Positions 38,254 through 46,648 of a DNA stretch of 64,000 bases are shown here, in pieces. Position numbers and translations under genes: made by a program. Origin of the DNA: Luteimonas panaciterrae (GTDB lineage: Bacteria > Pseudomonadota > Gammaproteobacteria > Xanthomonadales > Xanthomonadaceae); assembly GCF_020511115.1 (NCBI RefSeq), contig NZ_JAJAVH010000015.1:1-64000 (forward strand), read 5' to 3'. Below the pieces are notes generated by a model. It worked only from the letters and a program-made list of their open reading frames with translations, ran no database searches and had not been told where the DNA came from. Position 1 is the stretch's first letter. Each line of letters starts with the position of its first letter.

Positions 38254-40719
38254 ATGCCCATCTTCAGCCGCGATACCTCCATCGACGAGTTCATCACGCT
38301 TTCCACCCATGTCTCGCCGACGGTCGTCAAAACAACCGGTGGCGACTATCTGATGACCTGGCACCTTGGCGGGCTGCCGTTCGTCGGTAGGGAAGAGTGG
38401 GAAATCGAGCACCGGCACAACACCTTCAACCGCATGTTGCAGACCTTGCGGGCGCCTGACTTCGTCAACGTCGCCTTCTGGGTCCACGACATCCGCCGCC
38501 GCCGCCGCGTCAACATGCGGCCGCGCTTCGATCATGTCTTCAACCAGACGCTCTCGGATGGCTATTACGAGGCGCTCTCGAGTCAGAAGATCATGCAGAA
38601 CGAGCTGTATCTGACGATGATCTACCGCCCGATCGTGAGCGGAAAGCGCTTCGTGGCCAAGACCTCCGATACCGCGCAGCTGAAGGCGGAGGAAGAGCAG
38701 GCGGTCGGCAAGATCCTCGAGCTGGCGGGCAACGTCGAAGCCGTGCTCAAGGACTACGCGCCATATCGTCTTGGTGTCTACGAAGCCGACAACGGCATCG
38801 TCTTCTCCGAAACCCTCGAATTCTTCGGTTACCTGCTCAATCGCATCGACGAGCCGGTGCCGGTGCTGAAAGCGCCTGTCAAGGATTACCTCGGCGTGAG
38901 CCGGCTGATGTTCTCCGACAAGACCGGCGACTTCATCATCAATACGCCCACTGGCGTCAATCGCTACGGCGCGATCCTCAATATCAAGGAGTATGCCGAG
39001 GGCACGTATCCCGGCATCCTCAACGGCCTGAAGTACCTCGATTTCGAATACGTGCTCACCCATTCCTTCAGTCCGATGGGGCGGCACGATGCGTTGAAGG
39101 TGCTCGAACGCACCAAGGGCCAGATGATTTCCTCGGGCGACAAGGCGGTCAGCCAGATCGTCGAACTCGACTACGCGATGGACCAGCTCGCCTCGGGCAA
39201 CTTCGTGCTCGGCGAGTACCACTTCATCATGACCTTGTACGCGGACACCCAGGAGCAGCTCTCGCAGCAGATCGCCACCGCACGCGCCGAGTTGTCCAAC
39301 GCCGGCTTCGTGTCGGCGAAGGAAGACCTCGCCGTCGTGTCCTCGTTCTACTCGCAGTTCCCAGGCAACTGGAAGTACCGCACCCGTCAGGCCAGCCTCA
39401 GCTCGCTGAACTTCCTTGGTCTTTCGCCGCTGCACAACTTCGCCACCGGCAAGAAGGACAACAATCCCTGGGGCGAGTGCGTCACCACGCTGCAGACCAC
39501 CAACGGCCAGCCGTATTACTTCAACTTCCACGCTACGCATCCGGCCGAGAACTCGCTCGGCGAGAAGGCCATCGCCAACACCATGGTGATCGGTAAGTCG
39601 GGTACCGGTAAGACCGCGCTGATCAACTTCCTGCTCAGCCAGGTGCAGAAGCTCAAGCCGACGCCGACCATCTTCTTCTTCGACAAGGACCGCGGCGCCG
39701 AGATCTTCGTGCGCGCCTGCGGTGGCAACTATCTTGCGCTGGAGAACGGCCAGCCGACCGGCTTCAACCCGTTCCAGTGCGAGCGCAACGAAGCCAACGT
39801 CCAGTTCCTGGCCGACCTGATCAAGGTGCTGGCCGGCAAGCGCGAGTACAGCGCGCGCGAGGAGGAAGACATCTTCCGCGCCGTCGAGAACATCCTCGAC
39901 ACGCCGCCGCATCTGCGCACCATGACCAACTTCCAGAAGAGCCTGCCCAACATGGGCGACGACGGCCTCTATGCGCGTGTGCGCAAGTGGACCGCCGGTA
40001 ACTCGCTGGGTTGGGTGTTCGACAACCCGAAGGACGAGATCGACCTGCACAAGGCCAACATCATCGGGTTCGACTACACCGACGTCATCGACAACCCCGA
40101 AGTGCGCGTGCCGGTCATCAACTATCTGCTGCACAGGCTGGAGGAGTTGATCGACGGCCGCCCGCTGATCTATGTCATGGACGAGTTCTGGAAGATCCTC
40201 GACGGCTCCGGCGGCCTGAAGGAATTCGCCAAGAACAAGCAGAAGACCATTCGTAAGCAGAACGGTCTCGGCATCTTCGCCACCCAGAGCCCGGAGGATG
40301 CGCTCAAGAGCGACATCTCCGCCGCCCTGATCGAACAGACCGCCACCCTGGTGCTGCTGCCCAATCCGAACGCCAGCCGCGAGGATTATGTCGACGGTCT
40401 CAAGCTCACCGATGCCGAATATCAGGTGGTGAAGAGCCTCGACGAGCGTTCGCGCTGCTTCCTGGTGAAGCAGGGCCACGGCGCCAGCGTCTGCCAGCTC
40501 AACCTGCGCGGCATGGACGATGCCCTGGCGGTGATCTCGGCCTCGACCGACAACATCGACATCATGCATCGCATTCTGGCCGAACGGGCCCGCGCGGAGG
40601 GGGTGAGCCCCGACGATCTCAAGCCCGAGCAGTGGCTGGATACCTTCTATGACCAGCGCAAGGGTTCGGGCAAGGGACCCAAGGCGTCGGGTCGGACGGC
40701 CAGTCATGCCAATGCCTGA
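38254..40719 (+). CDS. virB4: T4SS ATPase VirB4
   Basis: An 821-residue VirB4/CagE ATPase. The N-terminal VirB3-interacting half (to about residue 420) leads into the motor domain with Walker A VIGKSGTGKTALINFLL, FFFDKDRGAEIFVRACGG, Walker B LIYVMDEFWKIL and the RKQNGLGIFATQSPEDAL motif. It supplies energy for pilus biogenesis and export. The start at 38254 lies after a 166-base gap holding the stem-loop. The C-terminus carries a short basic tail (KGSGKGPKASGRT). Confidence 0.95.
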   Translation: MPIFSRDTSIDEFITLSTHVSPTVVKTTGGDYLMTWHLGGLPFVGREEWEIEHRHNTFNRMLQTLRAPDFVNVAFWVHDIRRRRRVNMRPRFDHVFNQTLSDGYYEALSSQKIMQNELYLTMIYRPIVSGKRFVAKTSDTAQLKAEEEQAVGKILELAGNVEAVLKDYAPYRLGVYEADNGIVFSETLEFFGYLLNRIDEPVPVLKAPVKDYLGVSRLMFSDKTGDFIINTPTGVNRYGAILNIKEYAEGTYPGILNGLKYLDFEYVLTHSFSPMGRHDALKVLERTKGQMISSGDKAVSQIVELDYAMDQLASGNFVLGEYHFIMTLYADTQEQLSQQIATARAELSNAGFVSAKEDLAVVSSFYSQFPGNWKYRTRQASLSSLNFLGLSPLHNFATGKKDNNPWGECVTTLQTTNGQPYYFNFHATHPAENSLGEKAIANTMVIGKSGTGKTALINFLLSQVQKLKPTPTIFFFDKDRGAEIFVRACGGNYLALENGQPTGFNPFQCERNEANVQFLADLIKVLAGKREYSAREEEDIFRAVENILDTPPHLRTMTNFQKSLPNMGDDGLYARVRKWTAGNSLGWVFDNPKDEIDLHKANIIGFDYTDVIDNPEVRVPVINYLLHRLEELIDGRPLIYVMDEFWKILDGSGGLKEFAKNKQKTIRKQNGLGIFATQSPEDALKSDISAALIEQTATLVLLPNPNASREDYVDGLKLTDAEYQVVKSLDERSRCFLVKQGHGASVCQLNLRGMDDALAVISASTDNIDIMHRILAERARAEGVSPDDLKPEQWLDTFYDQRKGSGKGPKASGRTASHANA

Positions 40720-40921
40720 TTGCCCCGCCGATGGCCAGCTTCGCTTGCCGGTTTCAGTGCGGGCAGGCGGGCTGGACGGGCATCGGACGAACGGGTGTTT
40801 GGCGGCCGTAAGTGCTAGTTTCAGTAATCAAATTTGTGTTATTTTTACCTTGTAGAAGTACGACCAGCCCGGCGTGGTACGCCGGTGGTAAAGGACCCAA
40901 CCCAAACTAGGGGCTAGTATC
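40720..40921. promoter_or_regulatory. virB4-virB5 gap with AT-rich patch and hairpin
   Basis: This 202-base gap contains an unusually AT-rich patch (about 40820-40852, including AAATTTGTGTTATTTTTACC), which suggests an internal promoter, and a hairpin CCGGCG/CGCCGG (40869-40885). A second promoter here would raise VirB5 and VirB6 output relative to the upstream genes. Confidence 0.4.
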
Positions 40922-41737
40922 ATGACGATCACTACTGCACAGACTTCTTCGCGCCGTTCCGGTGCCTCCGTCCGCCTCAAGGCCGCCGTCCTGACGGTTG
41001 CCCTCGGTTTCTCGCTGACTGCCGGCAATGTGCAGGCGCAAGCCGTGGTCGAGATCGGCGGCAACCTGTTCACCAACATCATGAATCAGGTCAACACTGC
41101 GCTCACGCAGGTCGAGGCCGTGGGTGAGTACGCCGAGACCGCATCGCGCTGGACGCGCGAGCTGCAGCAGTTCCGCGACATGATGAACAGCATCGACAGC
41201 ATGGTCAGCACGCTGGGCCTGCCGATGGGTGTGAACCTGAAGAAGGTTCCCGAGAATTTCATGGTCGCCGAGAAGTGCGGCGGCAACCCGGGCGACTTGG
41301 GCGGCATCCTCAGCAGCGCCTTGGGTTCGCTGGTCGGTGTCAGCCTCGAAGGCAAGATCAAGCAGCAACAGATGGAGGTTTGCGTCAGCGCCCAGCGCAT
41401 GCGCAACCGCCAGTACAACGAGATGGTCGACTACATGACCACCACGATGGGCCAGATGAACTCGATGAAGTCCTTGCTGGCTAATTTCCGTGGTACCGGT
41501 ACCCGTACCTCGGGCCAGATGGACGGCGCGATCTACGAGGTCCAGAAGACCAACGGTGAAATGGAGCAGGCCAAGAGCGAGTTCGAGTCGCGCATGAAGG
41601 CCTATGACACCTACATCGCGGCGATGGACAAGACCCAGGCGGTTCTGGCGCAAACCACGCTGCGTGGCAAGCCCAGCATCATGGGCGAGGTGATCAAGAC
41701 CGCAGCATTGGCGACGGCGTTGAAAGTAGGGGATTGA
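40922..41737 (+). CDS. virB5: T4SS minor pilin VirB5, copy 1
   Basis: A 271-residue exported protein; signal peptide about residues 19-40 (ending NVQAQ). The mature part is largely helical with two Cys residues (EKCGG and EVCVS). The last third (RGTGTRTSGQMDGAIYEVQK ... LRGKPSIMGEVIKTAALATA) is nearly repeated in the next gene. Family, position between virB4 and virB6, and size support VirB5, the pilus-tip protein that contacts the target cell. Confidence 0.8.
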   Translation: MTITTAQTSSRRSGASVRLKAAVLTVALGFSLTAGNVQAQAVVEIGGNLFTNIMNQVNTALTQVEAVGEYAETASRWTRELQQFRDMMNSIDSMVSTLGLPMGVNLKKVPENFMVAEKCGGNPGDLGGILSSALGSLVGVSLEGKIKQQQMEVCVSAQRMRNRQYNEMVDYMTTTMGQMNSMKSLLANFRGTGTRTSGQMDGAIYEVQKTNGEMEQAKSEFESRMKAYDTYIAAMDKTQAVLAQTTLRGKPSIMGEVIKTAALATALKVGD

Positions 41738-41787
41738 TATTGGCGATCGGTGGTTACCGACATCCATTTGATCCTGACGAGGTTTCC

Positions 41788-42621
41788 ATGGCTACTTCTC
41801 AATCGCCGCGCCGCCGCCGTCGCGTCACTCCCTTGCGCGTGGCCATCCTGGCTGGCGCGCTGTCGCTGGGGGGCGCGAGCACGGCCAACGCGCAGTTCTG
41901 TTATGCGTTCTGGATGTTCGGTGCGCCCTGTCCGATCATGGAAAGCGGCGGCGCCCTGATCGCCAATGTCAAGAGTCAGATCGACACGCTGCTGCGTCAA
42001 ATCGAAGCGCTGGCCGAATATGGGGAAAAGGCCTCCCGCTGGATTCGTACCCTGCAGCAGTTCCAAGACATGATGAACAGCATCAACAGCATGATCTCCA
42101 CGCTGGGGTTGCCGGCGGGTGTCGCGCTCCAGCGCGTGCCAGAGAACCATATGGTGGCCGAAAAGTGTGGTGTGAACGGTGATATCGGTTCGGTCCTGTC
42201 TAGCCTGATGGGCGAGATGGTCGGTTTTGGCATGAACGACAATACCAAGCGCAAGCAGCAGGAGCTGTGCGTCAGTATCCAGCGCATGCAGAACCGGCAG
42301 TTCAACGAGATCGTCGATTACATGCAGGACAGCATGGGGCAGCTCAATACCCTGCGGTCGCAGTTGGCGTCCTTCCGTGGCACCGGTACGCGCACTTCGG
42401 GTGAGATGAGCGGCTCGATTTACGAGATCGAGAAGACCAACGGCGAAATCGAGCAGAAGATGGGCGAGTTCCAGGCGCGAATGACGGCCTACAACACGTA
42501 CATCAAGTCGCAAAAGCAGGTGCAGGCGACACTGGCGCAGGCCACGCTGCGCGGCAAGCCCAGCATCATGGGGGAAGTGGTCAAGACCGCGGCATTGAAG
42601 ACGGCCCTGTCGGTGCCCTGA
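41788..42621 (+). CDS. virB5: T4SS minor pilin VirB5, copy 2
   Basis: A 277-residue paralogue of the preceding protein with its own signal peptide (ending STANAQ) and the same helical design, Cys positions (AEKCG, ELCVS) and C-terminal block (RGTGTRTSGEMSGSIYEIEK). The regions near the N-terminus of the mature protein and the middle have diverged. The 50-base spacing and shared architecture point to local gene duplication. Start at 41788 places the signal peptide; the earlier in-frame ATG does not. Confidence 0.8.
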   Translation: MATSQSPRRRRRVTPLRVAILAGALSLGGASTANAQFCYAFWMFGAPCPIMESGGALIANVKSQIDTLLRQIEALAEYGEKASRWIRTLQQFQDMMNSINSMISTLGLPAGVALQRVPENHMVAEKCGVNGDIGSVLSSLMGEMVGFGMNDNTKRKQQELCVSIQRMQNRQFNEIVDYMQDSMGQLNTLRSQLASFRGTGTRTSGEMSGSIYEIEKTNGEIEQKMGEFQARMTAYNTYIKSQKQVQATLAQATLRGKPSIMGEVVKTAALKTALSVP

Positions 42622-42670
42622 GGGCATCAGGCGGGCTTTTGGGGCATAGATTGGCAAGGAGCAACAAGTG

Positions 42671-44116
42671 ATGATGGATTTACAGGGGATCGCAGTAGCG
42701 GTCGGACTGCTGGACATCTGGCATTGGTTGAGCCCGAAAGTAATTTCGATCGGCTCATTCGGTGATTACGTCTTTTTCAAGTTCATCCTCGACTTCCTGG
42801 AAGACAAGATCCAGGACCTGACCGAAGGCATTGTCGGGCGAATGATGGACCTTGTCGCGATCATCGCGACGGCTGTGCTGACCATCTGGATCATGTTCCA
42901 GGGCTACCGCATGGTGACCGGACAGATGCGCGAATCGGCGGTGGCGCTGGTGACCAACACCGCGCGCGCGGTCGTGATCGTGGGCGCGGCAATCTCGTTC
43001 TCCCTCTTCAACGGCAGCCTGACGGAATTCTTCACCACCGATCTCAAGAACGAGATCCACTACGTGGTGACAGGCGAGAGCGGCGGTCCGGAAGACAAGA
43101 TCGACGAGAACCTGGGCTGGATGCAGGTGGCCATGACCAGCCTCGACATGCTGGATACCGTGGGCGATCCGGGACTCAGCAGCGAGAAAGACCGCGCGGG
43201 CCTGTTGATCGGAATTGGGTCGGGCGGCCCCGCGATCGTGGCGGGCGCGATGCTGCTCCTGTATCAGGTGGCGATGGCGATGTTCATCGGCTTCGGGCCG
43301 TTGTTCATTCTCTGCCTGCTGTTCGATTTCACCAAGAGCCTGTTCCAAAGATGGTTGTTCTACGGAATTGGCACCTTATTTAGCATGGCGATGTTGAGCG
43401 CGATGACCTCGATCGCACTGGACATGGTGACGCGTGTGGCCGCCGCCATGTGGGGCAGTGCCATTGCTGGCAATCTGCTCTTGGGCGACAACATCGTTGG
43501 CGGTTACAACAGCCAAGCGTTGCAGCAAGGCGGCATGGGCATGATCCTGACAATGCTGATCCTGACAGTACCGCCGATGGCAGCGAACTTCTTCCAGGGA
43601 ACGTTGGGCTCCTTCCTGCCTTATGCTCAGATTAGTGGTGCGGCTGGCGCGGCGTCGATTACGAGTCGCTATAGCACCACTAGCCAGCCGGGTCCGCAAG
43701 GACAGCCGCCTGGGTCGTACCAGCCTTCGCAACCAAGCGGAGGGACGGGCCAGCAGACATCCACTGGTAATCAGACAAGTGGATATGGAAGCCAAGCTAC
43801 TAACACCTATGCGGCAAGTGGTGGTGCTGGTGCTGGAACGGGTGCAACCGCTGCTTCATCAGATCAGGTGAAACAGGGCTCTCAGCTAGCAGGTCGAGAT
43901 ATGTCGACATACTCGTCAACTGGAACTCAGCTCCCGCAAGCAACTCCTATGGCCCCTGAACTTCAGCATGGACCGACAAGCTATGGCCCTGGAGCTAGCA
44001 GTTCCACGGGAGGTGGCGGCACCCTCGCCGGTGGCCCGACCGGTGGGGGAACCCCGACCAGTCCTGGTTCACCTCAGGCTAAGCCATCTGGACCGCCTAA
44101 TAGAGGTGACGTTTAA
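42671..44116 (+). CDS. virB6: T4SS inner-membrane channel protein VirB6
   Basis: A 481-residue polytopic protein with about five to six membrane helices in residues 40-315 (for example IIATAVLTIWIMFQGYRMV, AMLLLYQVAMAMFIGFGPLF). The family pattern KSLFQRWLFYGIGT is present. From about residue 325 the protein becomes a long low-complexity Gly/Ser/Thr/Gln/Pro tail of about 150 residues, lower in GC than the rest, which is unusual for VirB6 and may reach the cytoplasm or periplasm. The ATG at 42671 has AAGGAG 9 bases upstream. Confidence 0.92.
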   Translation: MMDLQGIAVAVGLLDIWHWLSPKVISIGSFGDYVFFKFILDFLEDKIQDLTEGIVGRMMDLVAIIATAVLTIWIMFQGYRMVTGQMRESAVALVTNTARAVVIVGAAISFSLFNGSLTEFFTTDLKNEIHYVVTGESGGPEDKIDENLGWMQVAMTSLDMLDTVGDPGLSSEKDRAGLLIGIGSGGPAIVAGAMLLLYQVAMAMFIGFGPLFILCLLFDFTKSLFQRWLFYGIGTLFSMAMLSAMTSIALDMVTRVAAAMWGSAIAGNLLLGDNIVGGYNSQALQQGGMGMILTMLILTVPPMAANFFQGTLGSFLPYAQISGAAGAASITSRYSTTSQPGPQGQPPGSYQPSQPSGGTGQQTSTGNQTSGYGSQATNTYAASGGAGAGTGATAASSDQVKQGSQLAGRDMSTYSSTGTQLPQATPMAPELQHGPTSYGPGASSSTGGGGTLAGGPTGGGTPTSPGSPQAKPSGPPNRGDV

Positions 44117-44134
44117 CGGCTGGAGGAGGCAGGC

Positions 44135-44638
44135 ATGAAAGCCAAGGTGTTGTTGATGATGGGCTTGCTGGCTCTGAGTGGCATGGCTTATGCCGAAGGT
44201 GGTTGCCCACAAGGTCAAACACCTAGGCTGTACGGAGATGTCTGGGGCTGTGCGCCGGGGGGAACTGATGCCCCGATTCAGGAGACTCAGGTTGCGCCAC
44301 AGCCGACAGGTGAGTGGAAAACAACCTGGGGAGCAATCGGTGGTAATGCCCTCAAAGGTATTTTGGGCGCAGCTGTAGGTCTGCCGTCTGAAAAAGAGGC
44401 CGTACAAGCCGCACTTGCCGATTGTCGTGCCAAGGGCGGCGGAGCCGGCTGCAAGCTTGATATTTCCTATTACAACCAATGTGCGGTGCTGGTGACTGGC
44501 AACAAGGTCTACAACACGGCAAGCGCGGCGACCGTGGAAGAGGCTTCGCAAATAGGCATTAACAAGTGTGCCAAGGAAGATGCGAATTGCCGGGTTTTCT
44601 ATTCCGCCTGCAGCAAGCCAGAGTTTGTTAATTATTGA
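44135..44638 (+). CDS. Secreted DUF4189-type protein A
   Basis: A 167-residue exported protein with a signal peptide (MKAKVLLMMGLLALSGMAYA). The mature domain has repeated Ala/Gly-rich and paired Cys blocks (ADCRAKGGGAGCKL, ISYYNQCAVLVTG, INKCAKEDANCRVFYSACSK), matching the DUF4189 family as I know it. It starts 18 bases after virB6 with a strong GGAGGAGG site, so it is the last gene of the virB operon before a clear terminator. A periplasmic protective role against an effector is plausible but unproven. Codon use is less GC-rich than in the vir genes. Confidence 0.8.
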   Translation: MKAKVLLMMGLLALSGMAYAEGGCPQGQTPRLYGDVWGCAPGGTDAPIQETQVAPQPTGEWKTTWGAIGGNALKGILGAAVGLPSEKEAVQAALADCRAKGGGAGCKLDISYYNQCAVLVTGNKVYNTASAATVEEASQIGINKCAKEDANCRVFYSACSKPEFVNY

Positions 44639-44670
44639 GCAGTTAGCAGGCCCGTTCCGCTAGCTGGCAT

Positions 44671-44704
44671 ACAAAGCCCCCGCATTGCGGGGGCTTTGTT
44701 TTTT
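44671..44704 (+). terminator. Terminator ending the virB operon
   Basis: A 13-bp stem ACAAAGCCCCCGC / GCGGGGGCTTTGT with a 3-base loop, followed by six T residues. It is the strongest terminator in the island and sets the 3' border of the structural operon. Confidence 0.9.
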
Positions 44705-44837
44705 GCGGCCAGATTCATTCCGTTCACTGTCAGTGGGTAAGGATTCCCTGATAGACAAAACAACCGAGAATGGGCAGTATCTTGTGGCAAGGATTCAGTT
44801 TGTATAAGCCAGCCGCACAGCAGCGGAGGGAGCCAGT

Positions 44838-45371
44838 ATGAAGATCGGAGTGCTGTTGATTGGTCTGCTAGCGATTGGGCAGGCAACCGCTCAGGAGTTG
44901 CTTTGCCCAGAGACGGGAATCCCGATGTCCCAGGATCCTGGCTGCATGACACCAAATTACAATGAGGGGGCTGGCAATCAGCAAACTCCGCCGGCTTATG
45001 GGTATGACTACGTGCCGCCACCGCCTCCGGACGATGGCTGGGTCGATACCTATGGCGCCGTTGCCTTCGGCATCAAACCTGGTCAAGGCCCTTTTTATTG
45101 GTTCGCGGGATCGAACCGATCCTCGGAAGAAGCCAATTCGCAAGCATTGGGAGCCTGCAGTAGGGACGGGGCGCAGGGCTGCATGCTCGGAGGAACGGCC
45201 CTGAACGGCTTCCTGGGCGTCGCGACGAGCGATGACGGAAGTCTTTTCGCCTCATATGCCGGCAGGGAAGACAGCGTTGATTTCGCCGCGATCGGCAAGT
45301 GCAAGTACGAGGGGCACAAGGAAGGCTGCCGGTTCTTGAAGGCACAGAACTTTTCGCGGCGAAGAAAGTAA
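44838..45371 (+). CDS. Secreted DUF4189-type protein B
   Basis: A 177-residue exported protein (signal MKIGVLLIGLLAIGQATAQ) with a Pro/Tyr-rich linker (YVPPPPPDDG) and a DUF4189-like domain (WVDTYGAVAFGI, ALGACSRDGAQGCMLGGTAL, AIGKCKYEGHKEGCRFL) paralogous to protein A. It is preceded by GGAGGGAG. It stands between two boundaries, the operon terminator and a 550-base gap, and so is likely an independent unit. Function unknown. Confidence 0.75.
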   Translation: MKIGVLLIGLLAIGQATAQELLCPETGIPMSQDPGCMTPNYNEGAGNQQTPPAYGYDYVPPPPPDDGWVDTYGAVAFGIKPGQGPFYWFAGSNRSSEEANSQALGACSRDGAQGCMLGGTALNGFLGVATSDDGSLFASYAGREDSVDFAAIGKCKYEGHKEGCRFLKAQNFSRRRK

Positions 45372-45924
45372 GCCTGGGGACAGGGAGATGGCCGTCGATT
45401 CCCGACGATTGCGTCGAATCCGAAATGGCATCGGTCAGCGGTTGGTGAACGCGCCTGCTTTGCTGTGTATTGGGGCGTACGAAGTTAAACGGCACGGATT
45501 ATCTGGCCGATTGGTGGCATGTCCGGCCCTGGCATTGAAGAAGTTCACTGCGGTACGATACCGCCCGAGTGCGATGGCGAGTCCCACGAACGAGCGGCCA
45601 GGATGGCTGCGGATTCGCCCGACAGGCTGGTACGGAAGTTGCTCTGATTCTGTCCGCCGCGAACGTCGCCTCGGTGCGCCAGGGAAGGGGTTTCGATCAT
45701 CGAAATTCCATTCAGGGGTGGCACTGAAATTCGGTACGCCGGTCGGCGTGCCAAGCGTTGCAGGATCGCAATATGCTGGAGTTCGTTTGCCGCTTTTCAA
45801 ATTACCCGGCTGCCGCTGCTGCGGAGGTGGGCGTTCGTGCGCGCGCCGGAAACAGATCTGGACCGAACACGGGCGACTCGCGTTACTGTTCGCGGGTCGT
45901 ATCGCATTCCTTCCTGGGAGCCGC
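45372..45924. other. 553-base gap before the first effector locus, no clear gene
   Basis: The forward reading frame of the LprI-like gene stays open across this stretch, but its translation is basic, Cys-rich and repetitive in the way non-coding high-GC sequence is, and a signal peptide begins only at 45925. One imperfect hairpin (GGTACGCCG/CGGCGTGCC, 45733-45752) is present. It may hold the promoter of the immunity-effector pair or a decayed gene. Confidence 0.5.
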
Positions 45925-46566
45925 ATGATGAAACCCATCCAGCACGTCAGCTTTTTCGCCCTGCTTGCCCTGTCGGCCGCTGCCTGCAGCGCGGGGAACT
46001 CGGCTGCCGCCGATCAGGCGGGAGCAAGCGGGCAAAACCCAGCGCCGTTCGCTGAAGCCAAAGCCGACGCTGCTCAAGCTTCGTCCGGGAACGCGACGAA
46101 GGGAGCGGCGGTGCAGAAAGCGCCTGCTTCCGCCGGAGAGGTGATCAACGGCATCGCGATCATGCCCGGCGTGGAAAGGCTCTCCTACATCTCGCCGCGT
46201 TACTACGGCATCCGCGAAAGCTACGACGCTTGTTTCACGCAGGCACAAGGCGCGGTTCCGGCACAGGGGGAGTGCGCCGATGAAGAGTTTGCCTATCAAG
46301 ACGCGCGCTTGAACAAGGCATATCGCGCCCTGTTGTCGACGCTGGAGACGAGCAAGGACGAAGCAAAGCCCGCGGCGGCGCCGGTGCAGGAAGCGCAGCG
46401 CGCATGGCTGGCGTTCTATCAGAAGGATTGCGCGGTACGCGCGGCACGGTTCGGATCGACCGCGGCACCGAGTACGGAGTCGATATGTCGGATGGAAAGC
46501 GTCGCGCGCCGGGCGCAGGAGTTGGAAGATTGGCGTGGCGATTATGCGGGGAACCGCGCGCAGTAA
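45925..46566 (+). CDS. LprI-like envelope protein, probable immunity to effector 1
   Basis: A 213-residue exported protein with a signal sequence (MKPIQHVSFFALLALSAAAC) that may be lipidated at Cys. The C-terminal domain (about 95-205) has the LprI/DUF1311 pattern: spaced Cys, EEFAYQDARLNKAYRALL, AWLAFYQKDCAVRAARF and ESICRMESVARRAQEL. Mycobacterial LprI inhibits lysozyme. Its place 82 bases upstream of a wall-binding effector matches the usual X-Tfi/X-Tfe layout, so it probably neutralises that enzyme in the producer's periplasm. The start may be 45925 or the next ATG; GGGAG lies just before. Confidence 0.75.
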   Translation: MMKPIQHVSFFALLALSAAACSAGNSAAADQAGASGQNPAPFAEAKADAAQASSGNATKGAAVQKAPASAGEVINGIAIMPGVERLSYISPRYYGIRESYDACFTQAQGAVPAQGECADEEFAYQDARLNKAYRALLSTLETSKDEAKPAAAPVQEAQRAWLAFYQKDCAVRAARFGSTAAPSTESICRMESVARRAQELEDWRGDYAGNRAQ

Positions 46567-46648
46567 GTCTGTACGCGGTTGCGAGGAAACGTGACGACCG
46601 GGTTAGGGACGTTCACCGACATCAACATGGATCAAGTTGGAGATAGCA

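Noticed and set aside
37981..40707. A 908-codon open frame on the minus strand opposite virB4
   Set aside because: Shadow of a high-GC gene; the plus-strand frame encodes a clear VirB4 with Walker motifs, and the antisense translation has no family features.
45388..45924. Upstream extension of the LprI-like gene by 179 codons
   Set aside because: The extension is non-coding in character and a signal peptide with a ribosome site begins at 45925.
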